A DNA stretch of 54,257 nt from positions 1 to 54,257 of the forward strand of contig NZ_JABXKH010000037.1 of NCBI RefSeq assembly GCF_017115105.1, in the 5' to 3' direction. Below the pieces are notes generated by a model, which was not told the origin of the DNA, searched no databases, and worked only from the letters and a program-made list of their open reading frames with translations. This DNA is from Nostoc sp. NMS2. GTDB taxonomy: Bacteria; Cyanobacteriota; Cyanobacteriia; Cyanobacteriales; Nostocaceae. The translations under genes were made by a program, and so were the position numbers. Shown one piece after another: positions 35,565 through 45,255 of this stretch (its first letter is position 1; every line of letters starts with the position of its first letter).

Positions 35565-36191
35565 ATGACAAATCTGTTTACTAAAAAAGCTATTGGTATG
35601 ATGGCGATTACTGCTTTAGCATTAGCGATCGCCATAACCACTCACGATCTAGCTGATGCTGCTGAGTTCAGCTTTAACTGGAAGGGAGACACCGGTTATT
35701 CAGCTAAAGGTTCATTTAACTACGACACAACAACTGCTCCAAGCATCATTTCTGAAGCAGGTTTGGGAGCTACGAAGAATTTGCAGTCTCTCTCAATTTC
35801 CTTCTTCGATCCATTTAGTACTCTCATAAATAGTTTCACTCCCGTGCTTAGTGGTGTATCTAACTACAGCTTTTTGAGATTTAACTTTGATAACACTAAA
35901 GAGCAAATCTTTGGCCCCTTTGATGTTGGCAAGGATAATGACCTTCCTGGCGATACATGGCTCAATAATAATCTCGCACTCATAGACGAAGATTCGAGTG
36001 ATGAAGTTATAACTAAAGAATTTGGTTTGTACAACAGAGATGCAGCAGGCACAAAGCAAATACTAGATTTGAGTAACAATTCCGTTCAGGTATCCAAAGT
36101 CCCCGAAGGAAACATAATTATCGGTTTACTAGCAGTGTGTAGTTTGGGATTTAGCCTCAAGCAAAAATTCAATCCAAAATCCAAAATCTAA
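35565..36191 (+). CDS. Secreted protein with PEP-CTERM-like C-terminus
   Basis: 208 residues from the ATG at 35565, which places a signal peptide (about 8-30, ending ADAAEF) at the front; an earlier in-frame ATG at 35496 lies in repeat DNA and is rejected. The mature part is beta-rich and Ser/Asn/Asp-rich. The end shows VPEGNIIIGLLAVCSLGFSL, then KQKF, matching the PEP-CTERM plan (VPEP, hydrophobic span, basic end) but with Gly where the second Pro is usual. It is probably exported and sorted at the envelope. The last residues (NPKSKI) come from a CCAAAATCTAAAATC repeat. Confidence 0.7.
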   Translation: MTNLFTKKAIGMMAITALALAIAITTHDLADAAEFSFNWKGDTGYSAKGSFNYDTTTAPSIISEAGLGATKNLQSLSISFFDPFSTLINSFTPVLSGVSNYSFLRFNFDNTKEQIFGPFDVGKDNDLPGDTWLNNNLALIDEDSSDEVITKEFGLYNRDAAGTKQILDLSNNSVQVSKVPEGNIIIGLLAVCSLGFSLKQKFNPKSKI

Positions 36192-36251
36192 AATCTAAAA
36201 TTAGTCAGTGTTACTTTACAGAGATGAAGTAAAAAGTCGGAGGCGATCGCT

Positions 36252-37517
36252 ATGGTATCAGTCAGCGATGCACAAGCAATTATTTTAAATTTAGTACAAC
36301 CGTTGGATCTTCAACGGGATACAGAAGTTGTAGATTTATTGACAGCCAATAGTCGGATTTTGGCAATGCCTGTCACCAGTCCGCTAGATTTTCCCCATTG
36401 GGATAATTCAGCAATGGATGGTTACGCAGTTCGCTACGAAGATGTGCAGCACTCTAGCGCCGAACAACCAGCCGTTTTAGAAATTGTTGAAGATATTCCG
36501 GCTGGGTATCAGCCTAAGTCTAGGATTCAATCAGGAGAAGCCGCGCGGATTTTCACAGGTGCGGTGATTCCAGCAGGTGCGGATACTATAGTCATGCAAG
36601 AGTGGACACGCCGGGACGAAAACCGCGTGTATATCCTGGATGCGCCAAAACCGCAAGAATTTGTCAGACACAAAGCATCTTTTTACCAAGCTGGAACACA
36701 ACTATTACCAGCCGGAATTAAGTTAAATGCCTCAGAAATAGCTGTATTGGCGGCAGCACAATGTCCGCAATTAAGTGTTTACCGCCGTCCGCGTGTGGCA
36801 ATTTTTTCGACTGGTGACGAGTTAGTACCAATTGATCAACCGTTGCAATCAGGGCAAATTGTGGATTCTAATCAGTATGCGATCGCAGCTTTGGTAAAGG
36901 AGAGTGGCGCAGAACCATTACTGTTAGGCATTGTGAAAGATGATCCAGTTGTTCTGGAGAAAGTTATTACCCATGCCGTTGCGATCGCTGATATAGTTCT
37001 CTCTTCTGGTGGTGTCTCAGTGGGAGATTATGATTATGTTGACAAAATTCTAGAGTCACTAAAAGCAAAAATCCACATTCGATCTGTGGAAATGAGGCCA
37101 GGGAAACCCCTCACCGTCGCCACACTCCCCAGTAGAGACGCGATTAATCGCGTCTCTACCCACTCCCCACTCTACTTTGGTTTACCAGGAAATCCTGCGG
37201 CTGTGTTGGTGACATTTTGGCGGTTTGTGCTACCAGCAATCAAGAAAATTTCGGGAATTACTGAAGGTTGGGAGCCAGCATTTTTGAAAGTGCGATCACA
37301 TCACGAATTGCGATCCGATGGCAAGCGCGAAACTTACCTTTGGGGTAAATTGCATTTAATTGATGGTGTTTATGAATTTCACAAAGCTGGTGGTAGTAAT
37401 AGTTCCGGCAATTTAATTAATTTAGCTCAAACCAATGCTTTAGCTGTTCTCCCGGTGGGTAAAACATTAATTTCCTCACAAGAAGAGGTGCAAGTTTTGC
37501 AGCTTAGTAATTCGTAA
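36252..37517 (+). CDS. moeA: Molybdopterin molybdenumtransferase
   Basis: 421 residues, ATG start with GGAGG at 36239-36243. MoeA inserts molybdate into adenylated molybdopterin, needed for enzymes such as nitrate reductase. Motifs: DNSAMDGYAVRYEDV, FTGAVIPAGADTIVMQE, FSTGDELVPI, SSGGVSVGDYDYV, VEMRPGKPLTVA and YFGLPGNPAAVLVTF. Between VATLP and YFGLPGN about 14 residues (SRDAINRVSTHSP) are translated from a palindromic repeat that belongs between genes. The TAA stop is inside a TTCGTAA heptamer. No other mo-cofactor gene is adjacent. Confidence 0.94.
   Translation: MVSVSDAQAIILNLVQPLDLQRDTEVVDLLTANSRILAMPVTSPLDFPHWDNSAMDGYAVRYEDVQHSSAEQPAVLEIVEDIPAGYQPKSRIQSGEAARIFTGAVIPAGADTIVMQEWTRRDENRVYILDAPKPQEFVRHKASFYQAGTQLLPAGIKLNASEIAVLAAAQCPQLSVYRRPRVAIFSTGDELVPIDQPLQSGQIVDSNQYAIAALVKESGAEPLLLGIVKDDPVVLEKVITHAVAIADIVLSSGGVSVGDYDYVDKILESLKAKIHIRSVEMRPGKPLTVATLPSRDAINRVSTHSPLYFGLPGNPAAVLVTFWRFVLPAIKKISGITEGWEPAFLKVRSHHELRSDGKRETYLWGKLHLIDGVYEFHKAGGSNSSGNLINLAQTNALAVLPVGKTLISSQEEVQVLQLSNS
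37132..37159. repeat. 28-bp perfect palindrome inside moeA
   Basis: GTAGAGACGCGATT is followed directly by its exact complement, AATCGCGTCTCTAC. Related copies lie at about 30145-30173 and in the MITE at 17232. It is in frame in moeA and adds residues to a surface loop. Confidence 0.9.
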
Positions 37518-37785
37518 TATCTCGACTTCGCTCGGCACAAGTTCGTAATTAGAAACAGTTGTATAAGGGGATTTAGAACACTGTGTGAAAGAAAACCACG
37601 TATAGACGAGCGCGTAATGTATTTGCAGGAGAGGAGGGAATTAAACCCCAATTTCTTGGCTTTAAGACAGGCAGGAGGAGCAGGGGATAAAAAAAGGCTT
37701 AACCCAAGCGTCTTGAATTAAACCCGATAATTACGAATTACGAACTTGTGCCGAGCGAAGTCGAGGTATTACGAATTACGAATTA
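37509..37785. repeat. Long inverted repeat between convergent genes
   Basis: The left arm (37509-37551) contains TTCGTAATATCTCGACTTCG and CTCGGCACAAGTTCGTAATT; the right arm (about 37730-37785) is its near-exact complement with extra ATTACGA heptamers. About 180 bp lie between. The arms could form a long hairpin that ends both transcripts. No gene is supported in the middle. Confidence 0.75.
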
Positions 37786-37786
37786 G

Positions 37787-39019
37787 TTAAAATGTCTGCT
37801 CAAAAGCCTCAATCAAGCTGTTAACTTCCTCAAGGGTGTTGTAATGTACCATACTCACCCGGACTATTCCACCTTGCGAGGCTAACCCCAGGTATTCAAT
37901 CAGCCGTTTAGCGTAAAAGTCTCCGTAGCGAATCGCAATGTAATGTTGGTCAATTTTTGCCGGAATGGTTGAGCTATTCATTCCATCTACCACAAAAGAT
38001 ATAGTTGGTACACGGCATTGACGATCAGCCTTTGGTTGACCAATTACTCGCACATTAGGCTTGCTATTGAGGTAGCTTAGGAGGCGATCGCTAATTTCTT
38101 CTTCGTGTATGCTAATTAAATCAAACGCTTGCACCATCTGACTTCTCAAATCAGGTGCAGTTTTATCGCCGTAGTGCAGTTGTGCTAACTCACTTAAATA
38201 ATCACATAAGCCTAACATTCCATAACTTAATTCAAAATTGACATTCCCTAACTGAAATTTATAAGGTATATCTGTTTGTTGAATAAAATAATGATTAAGT
38301 CCAGGCAATCTTAATAAATGTTCTTCTTTGCCATAAAGTAAGGCATGGTGTGGCCCATAGACTTTGTAACAACTCAAAGCATAAAAATCAACATCTAAAT
38401 CTTGCACATCAACTAATCTGTGGGGTGCATAAGCTACACCATCCACACAAATCATCGCGTTGCGATCGTGGACAAATCTAGCAATTTCTTTGATCGGGTT
38501 AATAGTTCCCAGAACATTAGAAGCATGAGTCAAGGTTACTAATTTGGTACGCTGACTCATCAATGCTTCTAAATCTGCTAAATGAAGTTCTAAGGTATCT
38601 GGGCGAATTTGCCACACTTTAACCTTAATTCCTTGTTTTTCCAAAGCCACCCAAGCACCAATATTAGCTTCATGGTCACAATTAGTAACAATAATCTCAT
38701 CACCAGGTGTAAAGATTTGACCCAGACAAATTGAGAGAACTTTCAACATCATTGTCGTAGATGGGCCCATAACTACTTCTTTAGAAGAATTGGCGTTAAT
38801 GAAAGTAGCCATTCCCCTAGTTGCTAAAGCCAATCTTTCTCCTGCAAGTTGAGAAACTGCATAAGAAGCTCCCAACTGGACATCAGAACTCAGGAGAAAT
38901 TCGCTAATTCTATCTACTACTTTTTTCAGAGTTTGTGAGCCGCCAGCATTATCAAAAAAAGTCCATTCACCAGCTAGCGCCGGAAAATATTGACGAACTT
39001 TATCAAGATTCAAAAGCAT
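37787..39019 (-). CDS. Cysteine-desulfurase-like PLP enzyme (class V aminotransferase)
   Basis: 410 residues. The class V fold is clear: YFPALAGEWTFFDNAGGSQT at the start, VMGPSTTMMLKVLS, NCDHEANIGAWVAL, LTHASNVLGTINPI, ICVDGVAYAPHRLVDV, and the PLP lysine in FYALSCYKVYGPHHALLYG (about residue 223). It matches the subgroup often called cysteine desulfurase-like (SufS-related). The true substrate and whether it feeds Fe-S assembly are unknown; no suf genes adjoin. ATG start. Confidence 0.85.
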   Translation of the reverse strand: MLLNLDKVRQYFPALAGEWTFFDNAGGSQTLKKVVDRISEFLLSSDVQLGASYAVSQLAGERLALATRGMATFINANSSKEVVMGPSTTMMLKVLSICLGQIFTPGDEIIVTNCDHEANIGAWVALEKQGIKVKVWQIRPDTLELHLADLEALMSQRTKLVTLTHASNVLGTINPIKEIARFVHDRNAMICVDGVAYAPHRLVDVQDLDVDFYALSCYKVYGPHHALLYGKEEHLLRLPGLNHYFIQQTDIPYKFQLGNVNFELSYGMLGLCDYLSELAQLHYGDKTAPDLRSQMVQAFDLISIHEEEISDRLLSYLNSKPNVRVIGQPKADRQCRVPTISFVVDGMNSSTIPAKIDQHYIAIRYGDFYAKRLIEYLGLASQGGIVRVSMVHYNTLEEVNSLIEAFEQTF

Positions 39020-39317
39020 AGTATAAGTTTTGTAGATAATGTTATTTACCCTAACCTACCTTTTGGCAAGTCGCCCAGAGAGTATCTACATCTGCTATTT
39101 ACAGCTTCTTCTGTTAGCCTTCTTGCTGCAAAAATCTCTCTTGAGGGGGTATACCGAGAGACTCAAAGAGTATCTTACTGAGATATCTAACTTTCAGCAA
39201 GAATTAATGTCTTGATTCTTCACAATTCTCGCCAATTTATTTGATAAGTTTAAGGTAGAGTCAAATAAACTATTGTTTGGATTCTGAATTCCTTGATTGA
39301 AAATAAAGGAACAACCT
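39020..39317. other. Short intergenic region
   Basis: About 300 bases between divergent genes. It contains a ribosome site AAAGGA before 39318. No repeat or RNA gene is seen. Confidence 0.4.
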
Positions 39318-39551
39318 ATGAACACTACGGTTAAATACGACATCGAAGTTATCAAGGAAGAAGCACTTCAACTTGTTAAAAAGAGACTTGTTAACCGTCA
39401 GCAGCCGATTTATACCCTGTGTAAATATATTCCTCATCGTGACTGGGTTGATTTTGAACTTGAGTTAGAAAAAAACGAATTTCTACTCAGAGATAGAATT
39501 ATCGACCTACTCAATCATGAATCTTGGGAAGATGATACAGGCTGCACCTGA
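39318..39551 (+). CDS. DUF4327 small protein
   Basis: 77 residues from the ATG at 39318 with AAAGGA upstream. It reads MNTTVKYDIEVIKEEALQLV, QQPIYTLCKYIPHRDWVDFE, and LLRDRIIDLLNHESWEDD, the DUF4327 pattern found almost only in cyanobacteria. It is soluble and acidic; function unknown. It is followed by a clear terminator. Confidence 0.85.
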   Translation: MNTTVKYDIEVIKEEALQLVKKRLVNRQQPIYTLCKYIPHRDWVDFELELEKNEFLLRDRIIDLLNHESWEDDTGCT

Positions 39552-39612
39552 AACAGTATGCCATTAGCAGTATCCTGATAAAATCAAAATTAAAAACTCA
39601 TTTTTCAGCATT

Positions 39613-39642
39613 AAAAACCCTCGAATTAAGTCGGGGGTTTTA
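39613..39642. terminator. Terminator after the DUF4327 gene
   Basis: AAAAACCCTCGA pairs with TCGGGGGTTTT (one extra G) over a short loop, 62 bp after the stop codon. The stem ends in T residues. Confidence 0.7.
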
Positions 39643-39666
39643 AACAAGAGATTATTGAAGTAAACA

Positions 39667-39806
39667 TTGAAGAAGAATTCAAAACGGGCTAAACCCTAGC
39701 TATCCGCTAACAGAATTCAGGAGCGGAGCCGGAAACGTCTCCGGCTCTGCTCCTGTTAGCGATAGCGGGGCGTTTGGCCCATTCTAACTTCTGAATTCTT
39801 CTTCAA
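39667..39806. repeat. 140-bp palindromic element
   Basis: Outer arms TTGAAGAAGAATTC and GAATTCTTCTTCAA enclose a second strong stem: CGCTAACAG with AGGAGCGGAGCCGG against CCGGCTCTGCTCCTGTTAGC (39705-39760). The whole could fold as a long cruciform. Non-coding; no target duplication recognised. Confidence 0.75.
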
Positions 39807-39837
39807 ATTTTGACCCTCATCTAAGTTGAGAACCGTA

Positions 39838-40440
39838 GTTTTCGCCCTCACCCTAAATCCCTCTCCCAAATCTGGGAGAGGGACTTTGAAATTCTAGCTC
39901 CCCGAATCCCAAATATGGGAGCTACAGTCTACACACAAGTCTTGGAGAGTTGCCCCACAGCCTTTTGATCCCCCCAACCCCCCGATAAATTGGGGGGCAA
40001 AAGCTTTTCAAAGTCCCCCTTTTTAAGGGCAGGGCCGATTCATTCCCTAAAAGGCTTTAAAAATCAAGAGTTCTAGCAATTTAAATTTGATTATTTTGCT
40101 AAGAGCGTGTCGAGAGAACAGATAATTACACTGTTGTTTATGTGCTTAAAAGTCTATTCAGTCGCTACTCATACTTATGATTTTTATCGCTAACTATCTT
40201 GACAAATCCTGTTTAAGAGGGAACGAAACAGCCCTGCCTTTTTAAGGGGGATTTAGGGGGATCTTCAACGATTTTGGTTTTATACAAAGATGTGTGTACA
40301 CCATAGCATATCTGGGAGAGGGACTTTAAAAGTCTAGCTCCCCGAATCCCAGATTTGGGAGAAGGGGTTGGGGGATGAGGGCAAATCCTTATTCATTAGA
40401 GTTGAACTACAGGTTTCAAGATAGACGCGGTTTAGTTTAA
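39838..40440. repeat. Compound inverted repeat, about 600 bp
   Basis: Two facing copies of a GGGAGAGGGACTTTGAAA block (39880 and 40315, each beside CTAGCTCCCCGAATCCCA) flank G/C-run palindromes such as CCCCCCGATAAATTGGGGGG. The last 54 bases (40381-40434) occur inverted at the window end. No gene is present. Confidence 0.7.
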
Positions 40441-41036
40441 AAAATGAGGAACTTGTGAAGACATTTAAGATACTTAATGGTCTTCCAATATTTATACATA
40501 CTTTTTAAGTAATAACTTTAGCTATTGAGAAAATTCTCAAATTATCTATAAATATGGGGCTTAAGAGCAGCCTTACTGGTGGCGTACCACCCGCTATGAT
40601 TGAATAAAGATGTCAAACCCTTTTGCTTTATGGCTTCTGTCTCTTGAAAGTCTAGCTGGATACTGATCAATAAAGCCAAAAACACGAACGTTCAGGGGCA
40701 AGGTTTTAATCTTTACACTCATCAATTAATTTCAAAGATTTAACACTCATAAGACTACAAAAACTATCAATTAGGGTAATCTCTTGAGATAGTAGATCAT
40801 CTATTTCCAATTTGACAATAGAATGAGTTTAGCAACTCTAAAATTCTATCTACTTCCTGATTTAGTTACTAACTTGTATCATGTTGCCTGTGTTGGGTCT
40901 TGTAAGGTTTACAAGGCAAGTAGTTGATTGATTGGCAATTGCAGCAGAATAATTCTCGATTTCAATAATTTACTTACCCTCGCTTTTATTATTTCGTACT
41001 GATATCAAAAAGATCATTAGAATTGATGAATTAACT
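40441..41036. other. AT-rich region upstream of the hybrid kinase
   Basis: About 600 bases without a credible frame. The kinase promoter is presumably here. I see no repeat or RNA gene. Confidence 0.4.
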
Positions 41037-44000
41037 ATGCGATTCAACGATCGTCTGATTAACATACCTAGCTTAAATAATGTTATTAATCGTTCTCCCT
41101 TAACGATTAGCATTGATAGTTTTGTAGTCGAATCTATTGCCTTAATGAGTCAAGAAAGAGCTAGCAATTATGCACCTACTAGGTTAAATTCATCATTAGA
41201 TTTAGGCTTTAGAACTCAACCACTAACTAGTTGTATCTTCGTTTTGGAGGCAGGAAAATTATTAGGTATTTTTACAGAAAAGGATGTAATTAGACTTATA
41301 GCTTCTGGGGTAGACTTATCCACGCTGACAATGGCTGAAGTGATGAGGCAGCCAGTAGTTACCCTGAGACAATCAGATTCTAATGATATTTTCATTGCCT
41401 TATCGTTATTGCGTCAGCATCAGACTGACTATTTGCCCGTTTTGGACGATCGCGGACAATTGGTAGGAATCATTACCCAGACTAGCCTGCTACAAGCATT
41501 TGACCTGGTAAAAATGGTTGGGGTCGTTGAAGGCTTACAGCAATATTTACAAAAACCCACAGATGAATTCAGCCAGATTAATCAGCCAATTGAGATAGAG
41601 GAGGTGTGTTGCCAAACTCAAAATCGCTTAAAAGCATGGGTTGAGGCCCAATCGGCTGAAATCATGCAAGTTAATCAGGAACTTCAGTTAGCCCTCGAAG
41701 AACTCCGGGTAGTGGAAGAAGAACTGCGCGAACAAAACGAAGAGTTGTCCGTTGCCCGTGAGCTAGTAGAATTGGAGCGCCAACGTTATCAGGATTTGTT
41801 TGAATTTGCTCCAGATGGTTACTTGGTAACTGATGCAGCAGGGATTATCCAAGAGGCTAATCGAGCGGCAGCAACGATGCTGGCTGTCCGGCAAAAATAT
41901 TTGCGAAACAAACCATTAATTTTATTTATTGCTCATCAAGACCATCAGGCTTTTACCGCCCAACTGAATAATTCGCAGCAGTTACAGGAGTGGGAAGTTT
42001 ACCTAAAACCACGGGGAGGTAAAACTTTTCCGGCTAGCATTAGAGTCGCTGCCATGTACGATTCAGAGGGTAAGCAAATTGGCTGGCGCTGGTTACTCTG
42101 CGATATTAGCGATCGCCAACAGGCAAAGAAAGCACTGCGCCAAGCTTACGATGAATTAGAAAAACAAGTGGCGGAACGGACAGCAGAACTTGTTATGTCC
42201 AATGTTTTGTTGTTACAAGAAATTACCGATCGCCAACACGCAGAACTTGCATTACGGCAAAGCGAAAACCTCTATCGCCAACTAGTGGAAAGTCAAACTG
42301 ACATAATTATCCGCATTGATTTGCAGGGGCAGATTACCTTTGCTAATATGGCTGCCTGTCAAACCTTCGGCTGGAAACGAGATGAGTTTCATGGTCAGTC
42401 ATTTTTACCGTTTTTTCACCCAGATGACTTGCCTCAAGTGATGGAAAATATCACAGCTTTAGGATCTTCATCCCAACTCTTGATTAATTGTGAGCACAGT
42501 GCATTTACAGTTAACGGTATTCGCTGGTTTCAATGGAATGCGATCGCAATTCATGATGACAAAGGAGAGGTTGTTGAAATCCAAGGGGTAGGCAGAGATA
42601 TTACCGAACAGCAAGCCGCGTTACACCAACGCCAACTTGCAGAAGTTGCACTGCGCCAAAGCGAGGAGAAATTTCGTACTTTTGCCGAACACACCCAGGC
42701 ATTCATTTGGATTCGTAGCGCAGATTCATTTCAACCCTTGTACATTAGTCCTGCTTATGAGAGGATTTGGGGTCGATCTTCTCAGAGTCTGTTTGAGCAG
42801 CCAAAATCTTGGATAGATAACCTTCATCCAGACGATCGCGATCGGGCCACCCAATCAATCGAGCAACTGCTTAGTAGTAGTCAATCTATTTCAATAGAAT
42901 ATCGGATTTTGCGACCTGATGGATCGGTGCGCTGGATTTGGAATCAGGGCTTTGCTGTCTATGATGACCAAGGACAAGTTAATTATTATGGTGGCATCGC
43001 CGAAGATATCACCGAGCGGAAATTGGCCGAGGAGTCACTGCAAGAAAGTGAAGCGCGATTGAGTTTAGCTACCGAAGCAGTCCAAATTGGTATATGGGAT
43101 CGAAACCTAATCGCCAATACTGGTATTTGGTCTGCCAATATGGGGCCACTTTATGGTCTACCGAACAACACCTTGTGTCCAAGCCTTGAAGATTATCTCA
43201 ATTTAATCCATCCAGAAGACCGGGAATCTGTGGCTGCGAATATAGCTCGGATGATTGAGGAAGGACAAGGAGCTATAGAGTATCGGATTATCTGGCCCGA
43301 CGGCAGCCTCCACTGGTTACACTGCAAAGGTCAGGCTTACTATAACGAAATTGGTCAGCCGATTCGGCTGATTGGCACAACTAGGGATGTCACTGAGCGC
43401 AAGCTGGCGGAACAAAAAATCTCAGAACAAGCCGCTCTACTTGATATCGCCACCGATGCCATATTAGTTAGAGATTTCCAATCTCAAATATTAGTTTGGA
43501 ATAAAGGTGCGGAGCGGATGTACGGTTGGCTCTCTACAGAGGTTATAGGAAAAGACCTCCAGGAGATTTTGTACCCACCAGGAACTCAGCACCAACTAGA
43601 AGCACCGCTAAAAAGTGTAATTGAGAGTGGCTCGTGGCAAGGTGAGTTATCGAAAGTGACAAAATCCGGTAAGGAAATTGTTGTGGAAAGTCGGTGGACA
43701 TTGATGTGCGATCCTCAAGGAAAACCTAAATCCATCCTGAGTGTTGACACTGACATCACCGAAAAGAAACAACTTGAAGAACAGTTCTTTCGCGCCCAGC
43801 GATTGGAAAGTATTGGTACCCTTGCAGGTGGTATTGCCCACGACTTAAACAATATATTGACACCAATTTTGGCAACGGCTCAATTGCTACAGGGAAAATT
43901 GTTCCAAAATGAGGAGCGTTCTGAGCAACTGCTAGCACTTGTAGAAAGCAACGCCCAACGTGGAGCAGCTTTAGTGAAGCAAGTCTTGTCATTTGCGCGA

Positions 44001-44918
44001 GGATTTAAAGGAGAGCGGATAATTATCCAAATCAAGTACCTAATTTTAGAAATTATCCAAATCCTTAAAGAGACATTTCCCAAATCTATTGAATTATCCA
44101 CGATTATCCCAGAAGATACTTGGGCGATCGCTGGGGACACCACACAGCTGCATCAAGTGTTGATGAATCTGGTAGTAAATGCCCGCGATGCTTTACCAAA
44201 TGGTGGCGATATCACAATTTCTGTAGAAAATAAGTTTATTGATGAAGCTTATACCAGAATGAATCTCGATGCCAAAGTTGGGCATTACATTATGATTACC
44301 GTTGCCGATAACGGAGTTGGGATACCGCCAGAAATATTAGATAGAATTTTTGAGCCATTTTTCACCACAAAAAGTGTCAACACAGGTACAGGGCTTGGAC
44401 TTTCAACAGTGCTGGGCATCATTAAAAGCCATGATGGTTTTATCAAAGTGTCTAGCAATGTTGGTAAAGGCAGCAAATTTGACCTGTTTTTACCAGCAGT
44501 GGAAGCAACCCAAACGTTCAAGATAGAAGACCTGGATATCCTTCCGGGAGAGGGAGAATTGATTTTAGTTGTAGATGATGAAGCTCAAATTCGGGAGATT
44601 GCCGCAATTATTTTAGAAAACTATAACTATCGGATACTAGCTGCCAGTAATGGCATAGAGGCGATCGCACTCTATGCCCAACACAAGCATCAAATCAATG
44701 GCGTATTAATGGATATAATGATGCCGGAGATGGACGGAATCACCGCTATTCGCACCTTGCAAAAAATGAACAATCAGGTTCAAATTATTGCCTGTAGCGG
44801 ACTGAACTCGATAGAAGTCTTTGCTCAAGCTCCTGATGCTAATGTGAAAACAGTTTTATCAAAACCCTATACGGCCAGAGAATTATTGAAAAGTTTACAT
44901 TACTTATTTAGAGGTTAA
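41037..44918 (+). CDS. Hybrid sensor histidine kinase: CBS pair, five PAS, kinase, receiver
   Basis: 1293 residues, no membrane segment. Order: two CBS domains (about 15-165; IFTEKDVIRLIASGVDLSTL, VGIITQTSLLQAF), a coiled coil (200-245), five PAS/PAC units (about 250-925, each ending like DITERKLAE), a phospho-acceptor helix with His at about 935 (GGIAHDLNNILTP), the ATPase domain (NLVVNARDALPNGGD; DNGVGIPPEILDRIFEPFF; GTGLGLSTVLGII), and a receiver with Asp at about 1226 (VLMDIMMPEMDG). CBS pairs bind adenine nucleotides, so it may sense energy state as well as PAS ligands. No response regulator gene adjoins. Confidence 0.93.
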   Translation: MRFNDRLINIPSLNNVINRSPLTISIDSFVVESIALMSQERASNYAPTRLNSSLDLGFRTQPLTSCIFVLEAGKLLGIFTEKDVIRLIASGVDLSTLTMAEVMRQPVVTLRQSDSNDIFIALSLLRQHQTDYLPVLDDRGQLVGIITQTSLLQAFDLVKMVGVVEGLQQYLQKPTDEFSQINQPIEIEEVCCQTQNRLKAWVEAQSAEIMQVNQELQLALEELRVVEEELREQNEELSVARELVELERQRYQDLFEFAPDGYLVTDAAGIIQEANRAAATMLAVRQKYLRNKPLILFIAHQDHQAFTAQLNNSQQLQEWEVYLKPRGGKTFPASIRVAAMYDSEGKQIGWRWLLCDISDRQQAKKALRQAYDELEKQVAERTAELVMSNVLLLQEITDRQHAELALRQSENLYRQLVESQTDIIIRIDLQGQITFANMAACQTFGWKRDEFHGQSFLPFFHPDDLPQVMENITALGSSSQLLINCEHSAFTVNGIRWFQWNAIAIHDDKGEVVEIQGVGRDITEQQAALHQRQLAEVALRQSEEKFRTFAEHTQAFIWIRSADSFQPLYISPAYERIWGRSSQSLFEQPKSWIDNLHPDDRDRATQSIEQLLSSSQSISIEYRILRPDGSVRWIWNQGFAVYDDQGQVNYYGGIAEDITERKLAEESLQESEARLSLATEAVQIGIWDRNLIANTGIWSANMGPLYGLPNNTLCPSLEDYLNLIHPEDRESVAANIARMIEEGQGAIEYRIIWPDGSLHWLHCKGQAYYNEIGQPIRLIGTTRDVTERKLAEQKISEQAALLDIATDAILVRDFQSQILVWNKGAERMYGWLSTEVIGKDLQEILYPPGTQHQLEAPLKSVIESGSWQGELSKVTKSGKEIVVESRWTLMCDPQGKPKSILSVDTDITEKKQLEEQFFRAQRLESIGTLAGGIAHDLNNILTPILATAQLLQGKLFQNEERSEQLLALVESNAQRGAALVKQVLSFARGFKGERIIIQIKYLILEIIQILKETFPKSIELSTIIPEDTWAIAGDTTQLHQVLMNLVVNARDALPNGGDITISVENKFIDEAYTRMNLDAKVGHYIMITVADNGVGIPPEILDRIFEPFFTTKSVNTGTGLGLSTVLGIIKSHDGFIKVSSNVGKGSKFDLFLPAVEATQTFKIEDLDILPGEGELILVVDDEAQIREIAAIILENYNYRILAASNGIEAIALYAQHKHQINGVLMDIMMPEMDGITAIRTLQKMNNQVQIIACSGLNSIEVFAQAPDANVKTVLSKPYTARELLKSLHYLFRG

Positions 44919-45054
44919 TGAGGGAGTGGGGAGTGGGGATGTGGTTCGACTTCGCTCACCAACCGGGGGATGAGGGGGAATTATTGAATAAATCTCTCCC
45001 TTGTCTTCCCCATCTTCCTTGTCTCCCTAATCTCTAATTTTCGATGGGGTGCGT
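44919..45054. repeat. Repeat cluster between convergent genes
   Basis: It begins right after the kinase stop with GGGAGTGGGGAGTGGGG, then an inverted GGTTGGTGAGCGAAGTCGAA copy (44943-44964) and CT-rich sequence. No gene. Confidence 0.65.
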
Positions 45055-45255
45055 TCAAACCTGGCTATTGTCTTTAATTAAACGGCTGTAAGTTCGTTGG
45101 GGAATGAAGTGAAGTGGATTGTAACCAACGAAACGCAAAATTAGTACACAAGCCCAGGAATATCGACCATCAGTAATGGCTTCCATAACCTGCTCTAATT
45201 GTTCTGGACTAATGGCTTTGTGAAAATTTTTTTCAGAAGAAATATGGTAGTTCAT
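45055..45255 (-). CDS. HetP-family protein (heterocyst commitment)
   Basis: 66 residues, ATG start. The core YSWACVLILRFVGYNPLHF, then IPQRTYSRLIKDN, is the HetP domain; the lead-in SPEQLEQVMEAITDGR also fits. In Anabaena, HetP and its short relatives (such as Asl1930) set the point of commitment to the nitrogen-fixing heterocyst. This copy is one of the short forms, with no extension on either side. It faces the hybrid kinase gene and is followed by sucrose genes that are themselves tied to heterocyst physiology. Confidence 0.82.
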   Translation of the reverse strand: MNYHISSEKNFHKAISPEQLEQVMEAITDGRYSWACVLILRFVGYNPLHFIPQRTYSRLIKDNSQV

